Source of the DNA: Monodelphis domestica
Lineage: Eukaryota; Chordata; Mammalia; Didelphimorphia; Didelphidae
Direction: 5' to 3'
Assembly (NCBI RefSeq): GCF_027887165.1
Contig: NC_077229.1
Location: 344,391,380-344,455,379, forward strand
Length of the DNA: 64,000 bases
Shown here piece after piece: positions 12,061 through 24,099 of this stretch. The translations under genes were made by a program, and so were the position numbers. The notes beneath the pieces were generated by a model. The model saw only the letters and a program-made list of their open reading frames with translations, was not told the DNA's origin and made no database searches. Every line of letters starts with the position of its first letter. Positions within the stretch are counted from its first letter, which is position 1.

Positions 12061-12444
12061 AGGAAGGATTATGCAAGGAAACAGTGTTCACATTCTAATA
12101 AGGAGAGATTGCCTCAGTGCCCCTTTAGATTCCTGTCATTAGAAGTTATAGACAGATTTAAATACGAGATCCCCATTGTGCTCTTGTTAGGTTTTAGATC
12201 AAATGAATTTATCTGGCATTATCTGGTTGTACAGATACAAATCCATTCAAAACAAGAAAAAAGGCTCCATCCTGAATACACTAATAACAATGTATTTGCC
12301 CTAGTGTGAATTATCCTCTGGGGTGTAGCAGAATCAAATTCCCTGAGCACCAAAGCTGAAGACAAGATCTGAAATTGATTTGAAGTGTCTCTTTCTCTGT
12401 GTTTGGTGGATCTTGGCATTTAGTCAATTCTAAAGAGTTCAGAA

Positions 12445-12605
12445 AGGATTATAGATTTAGGACTGGCAGAAACCTCAGAGGTCATAACATCTAACCTCAT
12501 ATTTTTATAGATGAGACCCAGGTATGATAAATAGCTTGCATAAGGTCAGATAGATAGTAAAGAGTTAAGGCAGGATTGGAACTCAAGGATTCTTACTCTA
12601 CATCA
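12445..12605 (-). repeat. MIR-like CORE-SINE
   Basis: 'gatttaggactggcagaaac', 'ttatagatgagacccag', 'ggcaggattggaactcaag' in inverted core order. It abuts the proviral fossil that follows. Confidence 0.75.
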
Positions 12606-13342
12606 GCCACATAATGAAATGCCTTATGAACTTAACCAAAAACACAGTCATAGAACCTTTGAAACTAACAAAAGAGCATCTCCAAGCCTTGGCACAGCTC
12701 AAAGAAGTAATCATAACAGCTCCAGTCTTATGTATTCCAGACTAGAACAAAGAATTCCATCTCTTTGTACATGAAGCAAGAGGCGTAGGTTCTAGAGTGT
12801 TAGTCCAAACTTTAGGACCAATTTTAGGCCAATGGCATATTATAGTACACAGCTGGATATAATTGAGAAAGGAATGATTCCCTGTTTGAGAGCAATTGCA
12901 GCCACAGCAACCATGATTCAAGTCATGTGATTTGGTATTAGGATAAAAACTTAATGTCTACTCTTCACACAGTCCATATTGAAGAAATGTCTTTTACAAG
13001 CTTGTACACAGAAGTCTTTCTCAATATGAAATTGTGTTACTAAGCAATGAAAACATCACTTTAAAACGTTGTCAACCATTAAATTTGGCAACTTTGATTC
13101 CAGATCTGCCATCTGAAGGGGAACCCATACATAATTTCCAGGAAACAATATCGTTAGTAGAAAAACCAAGAAATGATTTAAAAGACACTCCCCTGGAACA
13201 ACCCAACATTGAAATGTATACAGATGGTTCGAGCATGATAGTTAACAAGGAAAGGTACACCAGAGCGGCAGTAGTAACACAAACAGAGACATTATGTTAT
13301 GTATCCTTACCAAAGCACAGGAGCGCTACGGGACAGAGCTAG

Positions 13343-13914
13343 TGCCGGGGACCAGCCCCTTACGACCCCTGAGAGGGAAAGGGGGAGAGAGAGAAGGAAA
13401 GGGGAAGCGAGAAAGAAGGTACGGACAGCTCTCACATGGTATGCAAAGAGAAGTCATTTATTGAGGCAAAAGCATGGCATATAAAGGAAAGGGGGAGAGA
13501 GAAAGATTAAAGATGGAGCTTGGCCAGAGGCCAAGCTCCTGCAAGGACAGCCATCAGGTAGCCTGAAAGAGAAGGAGCGCAGAGCCCAGAGAGAAGAAAG
13601 CAGAGAGCAGAGGGCAGAGAGCAGAGAGCAGAGGGCAGAGAGCAGAGGGCAGAGAGAGCGAAGGCGGAGCCTGCTGGGCTAGATATAGTTTTTGATATGC
13701 AAATATACACAGTACATAGGGATGACCCTCATTGGTCAATGACAAGGCGCAGGTGTGGTTTCTCTTAACCAGGTGAGAACAAAGAAACCTGTTTTCCCGC
13801 CTAACCTGGGAGAAGCTGGGGTCAAGGGTCAGAGGCCTTCCCAGCCATGAGCACTACTGAGCATGCCCAAGACTGACTGTTCCCCTTGCCCCTAGTTAGG
13901 AGTGGGCTGCTACA
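13343..13914 (-). repeat. 3' LTR of the class II provirus
   Basis: 572 bp; on the minus strand it starts TGTAGCAGCCC and ends GGTCCCCGGCA (TG...CA). It holds a purine-rich variable repeat of 'gcagagagcagagg' type units, an ATATAAAGG-type sequence read inversely near 13477, and an inverted AATAAA near 13457. It matches 20091-20676 almost base for base, but has one repeat unit (14 bp) fewer. Confidence 0.95.
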
Positions 13915-13928
13915 TCTCCCCCTTTTTG
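13915..13928 (-). promoter_or_regulatory. Polypurine tract of the class II provirus
   Basis: Minus-strand 'caaaaagggggaga' directly abuts the 3' LTR, as expected for the plus-strand primer in reverse transcription. It fixes the element's orientation together with the primer site at the other end. Confidence 0.85.
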
Positions 13929-13929
13929 T

Positions 13930-16900
13930 TTTACACACAAATGAATAGTGTAATATCAAAATGTAGCAATATTACAGCATTAACAAATACAAACACTCTG
14001 GTGCATAATCATATTCTGATACAGAGATGAAAAACCTATCCTGATTGTATAACTTAGATATCCCAATCAAGAATGAACATCAGCATAAACTGATTCAGTG
14101 ATCAATCTTAAAAATTCCCAAACTGATCTTTCTATCTGTCTGTCTGCATTTCAAGACCAATGCAACAGTCTTAGTAGATATAAAAATGTTAAGAAAATAA
14201 TTTCTACGCTACTGATCCTGATCTAATGAGGTAGAATTCTATGGTTCACATGACAGGTGCAATAACCAAACATGCCACCATTCACAGTCTGGACTATCAG
14301 AAGTTGTCAGCCTTTTCAACAGTTAGCAAAATACTATCCCTGGAGATGAAGGATAAGTCCTTCCTTTCTCTCGTCCTGATACTGCATCTTGGGGATCTTT
14401 CTGTGCTCACTGCCAGATGCCTGCCACATAGGAAACTGGTTGGTAGCTCGATGCCAGGACGTCCAGCGACTGAGGGTGTCAGTACGCCATGTCTCTGCAT
14501 TTCCCAACCTCAAACATCCATTTCACATGGAAAATGTAACCGTGGCTGAGGCTGTCTGGTCCATAATGAAAGATTCATTATGATTCCCCTTACATGCAAT
14601 CAGACATCACTCTCCAGTATGGTCATCTGAAAATTAACAATTGCTGTCATGTTCTCATGTTCACCGACTGTTAGGTGACTGTAATTCTAGAAATCTTTGC
14701 ACCTTCATAATTCTGGATCAGAGCATTAACAGTACTTTCCTTGTACTTAAAAATTCTGGTCTTAATAGTGTAAAAGAAAAAAATCAAGGTTGATCAATCA
14801 AGAGTGACTTCAAAAGTTTCCTCTAAAAATATAAATACTGATCTCTATAAGATTCCTCTCCCTTTTCTTTTTGTTTGTGTGTTGGGAGAGATCCCTTCAA
14901 AGAAAAACATCCTCTCTTAACAATTCTGGAGGATCGTGTTATCACATGTCAAATGATCTTAGAAAATTGATCCTGGGAACCTGATCCCAAAATTAATACA
15001 AGATTCTCTTGGCTCTTGGCTCACAGTCTATGTGGTATCTTTGAAACTGAGCCAATGTGAAATATCAGAACTTACATTCCCAATGATTTCTAATTCCTGA
15101 TCTAAATAGATCAAAATTCGCCTTGTATATGAACATAATTTTGCACCATTACAGGCTGTGCAAAAACATCAATACATCAATCACAGTGCAATTTTTAACA
15201 AATACCAATATTCCCATCCATTTTACATTCTCAATTGTAACTTAAATAACCATGATGGTGATAATGAAGTAATATTTCAAGTTCTGACTGCATATTCCTA
15301 ATGTCTTCCTTATTTTAAATCTCTGTTTGTATAAATAAACCCATCAATATGATGACCAAGCCTATACCATTACCAATATTTGCAAAATTCATTCCACCAA
15401 ACCAATGTTTGGGTAAATAGAAGCTTAAGTTGTTTCCCATGTAGAAACAATTTCTACAGTTTCTTGTACCTACAGCATTTGACATAGCTTTTTCATTCCT
15501 AGTTATCAGTGTATAATATTCAATGTGCTTTTTCTACACGCTTATCTGTGCCTATTGTGTCATGTTTTCAATCCATACTCCAAAACAGTAAAACTTAGAT
15601 TATACTTTACCCTTGCTCCATGTTTTTGTGCAATAATAATTTTTTCCACCTAGGAGAGACAATGACTGCGCGTCCACAGAAATTGTCAAACCTAGAGCCC
15701 TCAGTTTTTCATGAGGTCTTACTTCCATATACCAGAACGTCTTCCAGTATATGAAAGGGAAGCCAATAGATCCCGAATCCAGCGGCCGTCTGAATTCTGG
15801 GACTGTTGGAGGAGAGCAAGACATTTTTCCTATCAAGATATTACCCACAAAAACAGGGTATCAGGAGTAATGGTTAACAATGGTATTAACACTTAACTAC
15901 TGCTATGGTAGTCAGCCCTTAATGTAATGTCAGGAACATAATCTTTGCCTGGATGTCAATGATCTCTTACAATAACTCAGGTTCCTGATTAAAGATTTCC
16001 TAGTGTCTTTTTCCTGATCTCTCATTCTTTCTTGAGAGTAACATCAGTGTCATCTGTCCATTAAACCTGTCTGTGCAGCATTTTCTGCGTAGCACCTCAT
16101 TTTTGATGTCAGAAATATCAGATCTATCCTATGGATGAGAGTTTTCTATCTCCTACTCTTTGGAGAGTCCTACCAAGGTCTATACCCTTGTTGATAACAG
16201 CATTTCTTACAATACAAGTGGTAGCTTTACAATGCATACAATTCATAATGCATACAAAATTCCCTTTGACAGTATCATATACAAAATACAAGGTATACAT
16301 TAGCAGCTAGACAATTTGTAGGTAATTCATCTCAATCCCATAGCAAAGTCTTTGGAATGTGGGATGTATCTGGTGTCTTGTACAGACACAAGTGTGATTT
16401 AGTCCTTCTGAATTAGCATACTTGATGTTGCTCTGGGTACCCCATCTCAATGGATGTCAGCATGACAAGTGTCCATCAGTGGCCTAATAGCCAATGTCTC
16501 TAATAGTGTAATGTCATTGTTCTAGAGTGATATTAGTCGCCAAAGAAGTGTCCTTCCAGCGAGTCTGGATTGTGGCTGGCATGTAGGTAGCTGATGCCAT
16601 CACCTTCCGTCTGCTTCTCTTCCTGGTCTGTATCAGCTGGCATGAAGCATGACGTGGGAGACCAGATGTTTTCATTATCTGTGAACATATAAACAAGACC
16701 TCGACCCAACATTATCATCCCCTTGGGTCCCTTACAGTCTTAATATCTTGATGATTTTTAACCCACTTCAGGTATCTCACACAATGTGATCTCTATCATT
16801 ACATTCAATATTGATTGTTACAAAGCTTTAACTAATATTCTTTCTGGGGTGTAGAAAAGATAGATGATTAGTGATACCATATCCACCTCTTTTCCTTATG

Positions 16901-19900
16901 AAAGTGGAACAGTCATAGCTTAACAAAATTGACTTCTAGATAAAAAACATATTGTTTGCAAATATAATGTACCCTTTAAGACAATAATCATCAGTACATT
17001 TTGGATAGTAATACCCATTTGTGCTGCAAGTGGACAGCATTCCTTATACTGTCATAATATTCCTAATTATACCCTTTTGATATTTGATCAAATTTGGCTA
17101 ACATGGAACAATTCCAATAATATCATTTCAAGTTACACATTGTACCAGTACCATTCAAAATTTTCAGGCATGTAATAGTTAGATCTTTTACCAAATACCC
17201 ATATATTCCTAGAACAGAATATCTGTTAGTGACTTAATGATACTCTTCTGCATGTACATTGTTTCTCATACAATTGCATGTGTGTGTGGATAGTGTGTTA
17301 AACCTGCCTATAGGGCAGTCTTTACAGTCCATGTGCTGCTTTTCTGGTGTCCTGTGCCAGACACCTCTGCCTTCTGTCCTTCTTCCGGGCAGATTTTCTT
17401 GCCATCAGATGCTCTTGATCATCTTCCATGGACTCCATGTATCTGAGAAAATAGACAGAAAACCTCGACCCCAAATGAAAGCCTCATTGGGTCTTAGAAA
17501 GTTAGAAAGTGACAGAACATAGATACCTTCAGTTTTTGAACCTTGGGGCTCATGAATTCCTTTGAGCTCTTTGTACCATAGCTTGCACGTAAGCCATGAG
17601 CTATGCAATTTAGCCTTTGCATTGCTGTTAAAAGCCCTGCTATTCCAAGCTGTTTGGAATAGACAGTTGTGCACAGATATTTATAAAATCTGCAATCACT
17701 TTGCTCACTTCTTCATTTGAGCTTGAACCCATAAACCAGGAGAGTAAGTATCTCCCATCACTTTTCACAGTTCAACCTTTGTGCCAGGAGCATACTGAAA
17801 TGTATCCTTTGCTCCAAAATATACAGTGGATATCTATCAGGGCTGAAATTAATCCACAGCAGTTTGCATTGATAAGCAATATCACCTGCTTGTTCAGGAT
17901 ATAGATGTACCATAGACTTTGCAAAGCAGCATGTATAGATGCTTAAATATTTGCTTTTTCAAATCCATAATCATAAAAATATCATTCTATAAATCACTTA
18001 TGAATTGACCCATGTGTGCTGGGATCTTAAGTCTTTGTCTGCCTGCACACAATTTTTGCTTTTTGAAAAAATTTCCACCTTGTGCAGTTATTAAAATTAT
18101 AGCATTGTCCTATGCTAGAAAAATGTGCACAGAATTATCAAACAATTGCACAGAAGTTGTTATTTCTGAACTACTGCCCTTAGCTTCATAACTGAAAAGA
18201 TCTTAATACTGTGACTAAAATCATTACTTTCATCTGCTAAATCTGCAAATCTTCACTGCAGAAGTAAATCAAATTATGCCAGTAACCTTTGAATTTGCCT
18301 TATTATCATAGGTCTCTTTTCAATATCATGATCAGCTTCAATATCTGCAATTTCAATACATGATAGTATTGCCTCTTTCAAATCCTTAATAAATTACTGT
18401 ACTGAGTAACAGAGTTCCTGATAACTTTAATAATTAACCACTGGTAAACAGATTGAATCCTTCTAACCATGCTTTTACTCTGCTGAGCATGTGTCTTAAT
18501 TTTCCATAGTAAAAGCTATTCTAGTTATAAATCATTTGCTTTCTGGATACAGGTATAGTAATATGCCCAGTAAAAAAGTTTCTGAACTGCATACAGGCTG
18601 TTTGAATAAGCTCTGTTCAAGATTCATCCTGTTGCTTTATGTCCTGCTTAGAAAAGTGTTAATAATTCCTCCATAGTTAAAATTAGAAAGCTTTAGAAAT
18701 TCCTTTAAATCATATTCCAATTCATGCTTATTATATCTTAGTATTAAATTTTTTCTTCTAGCCAATTACAGCCTTAGTGATAAAACTTGCAACCTCAGTT
18801 GCTCTGATGCTATCTTCCACGTGGCTCAAGCCACGTGGCCGGTAGAGAAAAAATCTCAAGCTGCTTCGGATCTAAGCCCAAACCTTAAAAGTTTTCTGTG
18901 TGCACTTTAACTACCTTGAGATATATACCAAAATTTCTCTACAGATAAAACATTTCTAGTCCTGATATTCTGTGACATATAACAAAAGTCAGAGAAAGAT
19001 TTTTTAATTCTCCTTTTTTAACTTCCTTTATCAAAAAATATAAGCAGACATTCCTTTATAATTTTGCCTAAATCCCACCCAAATTAAAACTAAATTAAAA
19101 TTCAAATTCCCAGCACCCAGGTAAAGCCTGCCTTTACCTGGCTGGACCTCAAACAAAAGAGTTCCTAGGACCTTTTTCAAATGCTAAATGAGTTTGGAGG
19201 CTTGCTTTTTTTTTTTAAATCTTCTGCCTTTGGTTACAGAATGGCAATATCTTTTTACAACTTAGGCTGTTCCAAATTTAACCTAATTCAGGATTATTAC
19301 CTTGATTCATTAATTTTGCTGAGACCTGTGGTTTTATTAGATCCCTTTTTCCAAGTAATTCTGACCCTTTAAGTGCCCTGCTTGAGTCAAAGCAATTACT
19401 TCTTGATAAGCCTTTTAAAAGCATCCCAGGAATTTGCCTGTGAAGATTAGCTTGCTCCTTGCTTCTGGTCTGCTAGCCTTTCCCGCTTTTGTTTATGAAT
19501 AGCAGCCTGGCTCTTGGAGCCTTTTGTCTCAGGAGCCGGTAAATTTGACTTTGCTTTCCTGATGAAATTTTAACTCCTGTTTTTTCTTTTCCCAGTTGCT
19601 CCTTTTGAAATTCACTAGGCTCTAGCAACTGTTTGTTTCAGAGTGAGATTTTTCGAGTTCTCAATCGCCCCTAGTGAGGGTTTCCCTGGGTCCAATTTTC
19701 TTTCTCCTTCCCCTCCCCCTCAGACCGCTCCTCAGGTGTTTCTTAACCTCCGGAGATCCAGGTCCGAGAGAGGAGGCCTCCACATAGTATTGTACTAGCA
19801 GACCCAGGTGGGGGAGGGAAACTGCACTTCGTATATATAAGGGGACTGTTATTCCGTTGCCATCAAAACACACATACATTCGACCATTCACACAATGGGG

Positions 19901-20069
19901 TTTGAGAGGGAGATATGAATGGGACGACCTACCCTTCCTCAGGATCTGTTCGATCCCTACCCGTTACTGTAGTCTCGATTTCCTCAGGATCGTCTATTCG
20001 ATCCCTACCCGTTACTGTAGTCTCGATTTCGGCGCCGAATTTTTCCTCAGTCGTCCGGTGGTCGCTCGG
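13930..20069 (-). other. Internal region of the class II provirus
   Basis: About 6.1 kb with no recognisable intact gag, pol or env frame. Two minus-strand peptides resemble the end of class II integrases, which carry a WGRG-like core: 'NEAFIWGRGFLSIFSD' at about 17425-17490 and 'GMIMLGRGLVYMFTDN' at about 16675-16735. If the first marks the end of pol, the stretch toward 13930 would be the env side. A leader repeat of about 45 bp lies at 19930-20030. Much of the remainder is AT-rich and unreadable, so this is a strongly decayed or internally replaced element, possibly mobilised in trans. Confidence 0.6.
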
Positions 20070-20088
20070 GCCCCACGTTGGGCTGCCA
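20070..20088 (-). promoter_or_regulatory. Primer binding site, lysine-tRNA type
   Basis: Minus-strand TGGCAGCCCAACGTGGGGC starts three bases from the LTR end. It matches the tRNA-Lys(1,2) primer site used by betaretroviruses (TGGCGCCCAACGTGGGGC) apart from one extra base. Confidence 0.85.
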
Positions 20089-20090
20089 GA

Positions 20091-20676
20091 TGCCGGGGAC
20101 CAGCCCCTTACGACCCCTGAGAGGGAAAGGGGGAGAGAGAGAAGGAAAGGGGAAGCGAGAAAGAAGGTACGGACAGCTCTCACATGGTATGCAAAGAGAA
20201 GTCGTTTATTGAGGCAAAAGCATGGCATATAAAGGAAAGGGGGAGAGAGAAAGATTAAAGATGGAGCTTGGCCAGAGGCCAAGCTCCTGCAAGGACAGCC
20301 ATCAGGTAGCCTGAAAGAGAAGGAGCGCAGAGCGCAGAGAGAAGAAAGCAGAGAGCAGAGGGCAGAGAGCAGAGAGCAGAGGGCAGAGAGCAGAGGGCAG
20401 AGAGCAGAGGGCAGAGAGAGCGAAGGCGGAGCCTGCTGGGCTAGATATAGTTTTTGATATGCAAATATACACAGTACATAGGGATGACCCTCATTGGTCA
20501 ATGACAAGGCGCAGGTGTGGTTTCTCTTAACCAGGTGAGAACAAAGAAACCTGTTTTCCCGCCTAACCTGGGAGAAGCTGGGGTCAAGGGTCAGAGGCCT
20601 TCCCAGCCATGAGCACTACTGAGCATGCCCAAGACTGACTGTTCCCCTTGCCCCTAGTTAGGAGTGGGCTGCTACA
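20091..20676 (-). repeat. 5' LTR of the class II provirus
   Basis: 586 bp, partner of 13343-13914. The two copies share everything visible except about two single-base differences and one extra 14-bp purine-rich unit here. It is followed on the plus-strand side by the 'agctag' target repeat and resumption of class I RNase H sequence. The 192-aa minus-strand frame at 19929-20507 crosses this LTR and leader and is not treated as a gene. Confidence 0.95.
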
Positions 20677-21216
20677 AGCTAGTTGCTTTATTAAAAACTT
20701 TGCAAATTGGGAAAGATAAACGGGTCAGTATTTACACAGATTCCCAGTATGCATTCTCAGTAATTCATGCCACAGCAGAAATTTGGAAACATAGAACATT
20801 TTTGGCAAGTGCAGGCAAAGAGATTGCATATGCCAAAGTCATAATGTGACTTCTTGAGGCCGTACAGCTGCCCAAGGAAGTGGCAATAATCCACTGCAGT
20901 AATACATGGCGGCTAAAGATCATGTGTCCTTAGGAAACCATAGAGCTGACATTACAGCAAAATTTGGAGCTAGATAAGGACCTCTACACATATTAAATTT
21001 CTCAATAGTTGACAGGACAATCTAACTAACACCTACAACAAACGGGAAATTCAATCATGGATAAAGAACTTAGGGGCAAAACAAATAAGGGGTATATGGT
21101 TTTCACAACTAGGCAAGCCCATCTTGCCTAAAACATTATTCTATCATGTGTACAACACAATACATGCACAAGAACACTATATAAGCAGGGTCTACAAAGA
21201 AGGGGTTGTCCTTTGT

Positions 21217-21737
21217 GATGGGGACCCAAGGAGAGGTAGGGAATCCGGGAACCAGGGTGAAGAATGACAGACACCGACAAGTTAGTAATTGAATAGGGCA
21301 GGCAAACCCCTATGATTTTCTCCTTGGGAGGAAAGTATGAGGATTAAGGGATTATGAGGTCAAGAAGGAGATTAGAGTGGAGAGTGCATAGCCGAGAGGG
21401 GCTGGAGCCTGGGGGAGGAAGAGATTCAGAAAGAGAGAGAAAGAGGAAGAGGATAAAGAGCAGAGCAGAGATCCAAGAAAGGGGAGAGGGAGTTCAAGAG
21501 AGAGATCTCGAGGTTGCCTCTGAATTTATTCCTGTCCTGCTTGGGTGGTACTCCCAAGCACGTAGCAATCATATCACAAAGCATAGATAATCATGATTGG
21601 GAGGCAAGGTAGAGGTAACACCTTTGGGCGTGTAAATTACAAACCAAGCTTTCCCGGGGGAATTGACTCCAAGCATGTTAATGAGTTTGTCCTAGGCAAG
21701 GGCCGCATGGCCAGGTCAAGGTTACATTCACAAACAT
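21217..21737 (-). repeat. Probable solo LTR inserted in the class I integrase
   Basis: About 520 bp of non-coding sequence interrupts the integrase region. Read on the minus strand it starts TGATGTTTGTGAATG, contains AATAAA (inverse of 'gaatttattcctg'), is pyrimidine-rich in the middle and ends near CCCCATCA(CA). These traits fit an LTR. No clear target repeat was found and the exact ends are uncertain. Confidence 0.55.
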
Positions 21738-24082
21738 CATTGGTATAAACTTATGCCTAGAGACACAGTAACCATACAATCATTTATATTTTATAGATGT
21801 GAATATGCTTGGAATGCTACAGGAACCCAAGCCGTAATCGATTCAGTGAGACTATATTGGACCACACCAGGAATATCCTCATATGCCATAAGAATCTGTC
21901 AAAAATGTAAAATTTGTATGCAGTTCAATCAAGAAGTTTATAAGACCAAAGGGTTAGAAGATCGTCCCTTAGCATATACTCCTTTTGAATGCATACAGAT
22001 AGATTTAATCAATATGCCAAAAGACAAAGGGTTTTAAGTATTACCTTGTCATCATAGACAGACTGACTAGATGTCCAGAAGTTTTTCCTGCCAAAAAGAA
22101 CGACACAGCATTTGTAGTCAAAATCCTATTAAAAGAAATCATACCTAGATTTGGGATTCCAAGAAAACTGGACCCAGACCATGGGAGTCAATTTATTCAA
22201 TCAATATTAAATGAAATTTATAAAAATCTAGAAATACAAGTAACATACCACATACTGTATCATCCCCAAAGTTCAGGGCAAGTGGAGAGGTTAAATAAAG
22301 ACATAAAAACATTGATAGGACAATTTTGTGCAGAACACACCAAAAATGAACTGACATTCTACCATTGGTTCTGATCCATCTTAGAACAAGACCCAGTGGA
22401 GATCTGCCCATCTCTCCAATTGAGATGCTATATGGACACGCAATTTGGCAAGGAAGGACTTGTAAACAAGCTTACATTGCAATGATAGGTGGAGATTGTC
22501 AATTAACAAAATATATACAAGCTTTACAAACAAGAATAGCAGAGTTGCTTGAAATGGTCTTGATATAACAAACTTTATCTACTGGATTACAATTTGCACA
22601 ATATCAAACCAGGAGACAAAGTATACTTAAACAATTTCAATAGAAAATTGACTACAGACATAAAATGGACTGGACCACATGAAGTATTGCTTACTACCCC
22701 AACAGCTATAAAAATTGCAGGAAAGGACTCATGGTTCCATTATTCTCACATAAAACCAGAAAATTCCAACATCACTGAAACAGACTTAGAAGAAGTAGAG
22801 AGTTACACAAAAGATAGTGCTGAGAAATGAAAATAAAAACTGATTAACATCAAAAAGTCCACCATAAAAAAACATTAGTGACACATAATATTCGAGGCAA
22901 CAAGATGCCAGTAGTCAAGCATACCCAGCGACAAGTAGAAAACAATTTTCCAGCCCAGAGGAAAAGATTTTAAAGCATCCCAGAGGAAAAGCGTCAAGGA
23001 AAGCTGCTAGAGAGAAGAAACAAAGAGAAAAAGCCAAAATGGACAGTTAAGACTTTGAACTTTGTAAATTTGTTTATATAAGAGGACAGATGGAAAACAG
23101 GACTTATATGTAAGACTAAGTGGGGTGAAAGCATAAAACAACATTAATTTCACATATTAGGGAAATAGCACACAATACTACATAACTTGGAAGAAAGAAG
23201 AGATCCATCAGTCAACATGAGAAGTAGAAATCTGAAGAAACTTGATAAGTATGAATTCAACACAACACTATTAGACACAAAGCACAAAATCACAAACTGA
23301 CATATATTGGGAGACCTTATTTAAATAAACAAGTTTCTGAAATTGTATTTATGCAAAATGTAAATATGTATATAGTTAGTTCCATAAGGTCTTAAGCAAA
23401 TAGAAATATCAATAGATATTTCTATTTGACTGACATCAAGATTAGGGAACTATTATATGTAAATAATGTATATGCTATAATTAGGTTAGTAACATAGTGA
23501 TAGAGTCTATAAATATGTAGCATAGTATGTATACATATTCTACATAAGATTAGGTTATAGATTAGACTGGGGACTTAGAGAATAGTTATAATAAGTAGGG
23601 AATAGATTAGGAGAAAGTTAAGTTAAACATAGCATAGACAGTTAATTATACTTAGAAATAGACTTAAGCTGCATTTTCAGATAGTAAACTTAATTGTTTA
23701 TTGTACAGCTGGTGCTGAAATTATGTTTAATGTAAATATATAGAGAGATAAAATAGTTTTCAATTAATCATAAATAATTTAAATAGGAAATGTTTGTATT
23801 AGTTTAACTTAGCAAGAGTAAGTAGAATTAGTATTAAGATTCAAATTTAAATTTCTTTGTAATGGTTTTGTTCAAACATTTATTGTACTGAATTTATTGT
23901 AAAGCCCTAAAACTACCCTTACCCAAACTTTCCTGCAGAGAATTCCTTAAAATAGATAAAGTTAGCATAGAATAGTGATAGAGTAATTGAGGGAAGTTTA
24001 TTATTTTGAGGAGAGTAGTTAGAAAGTAGATTTAGTAGCTTGGTAAGTATAATAAAAATAAGTGACCTTAGGAAGGTCACAA

Positions 24083-24099
24083 CAAAAAAAGGGGACAAT
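24083..24099 (+). promoter_or_regulatory. Polypurine tract of the class I provirus
   Basis: 'caaaaaaaggggacaat' immediately precedes the TGTGGAAAGG start of the 3' LTR. Confidence 0.7.

Larger units (their letters stand above)
13343..20676 (-). mobile_element. Class II (betaretrovirus-like) proviral fossil nested in the class I pol
   Basis: Two near-identical LTRs (13343-13914 and 20091-20676) bound about 6.2 kb of internal sequence. The 6-bp host sequence 'agctag' is repeated on both sides (13337-13342 and 20677-20682), the size expected for betaretrovirus-like integration. On the minus strand the order is 5' LTR, lysine-tRNA-like primer site (20070-20088), internal region, polypurine tract 'aaaaagggggaga', 3' LTR. 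The frame is structurally complete, but the interior has no long open frame and the coding parts are heavily broken or absent. The LTRs differ by about two substitutions and one short repeat unit, so the insertion looks recent. Confidence 0.93.

Noticed and set aside
19929-20507. 192-aa minus-strand open frame, the longest in the window
   Set aside because: It covers the proviral 5' LTR, primer site and leader repeat, and its Leu/Ser-rich core is the translation of a purine-rich tandem repeat. The same repeat gives similar frames at 13507-13745.
21354-21590. 78-aa Arg/Glu-rich plus-strand frame
   Set aside because: It lies in the purine-rich centre of the probable solo LTR; composition explains it.
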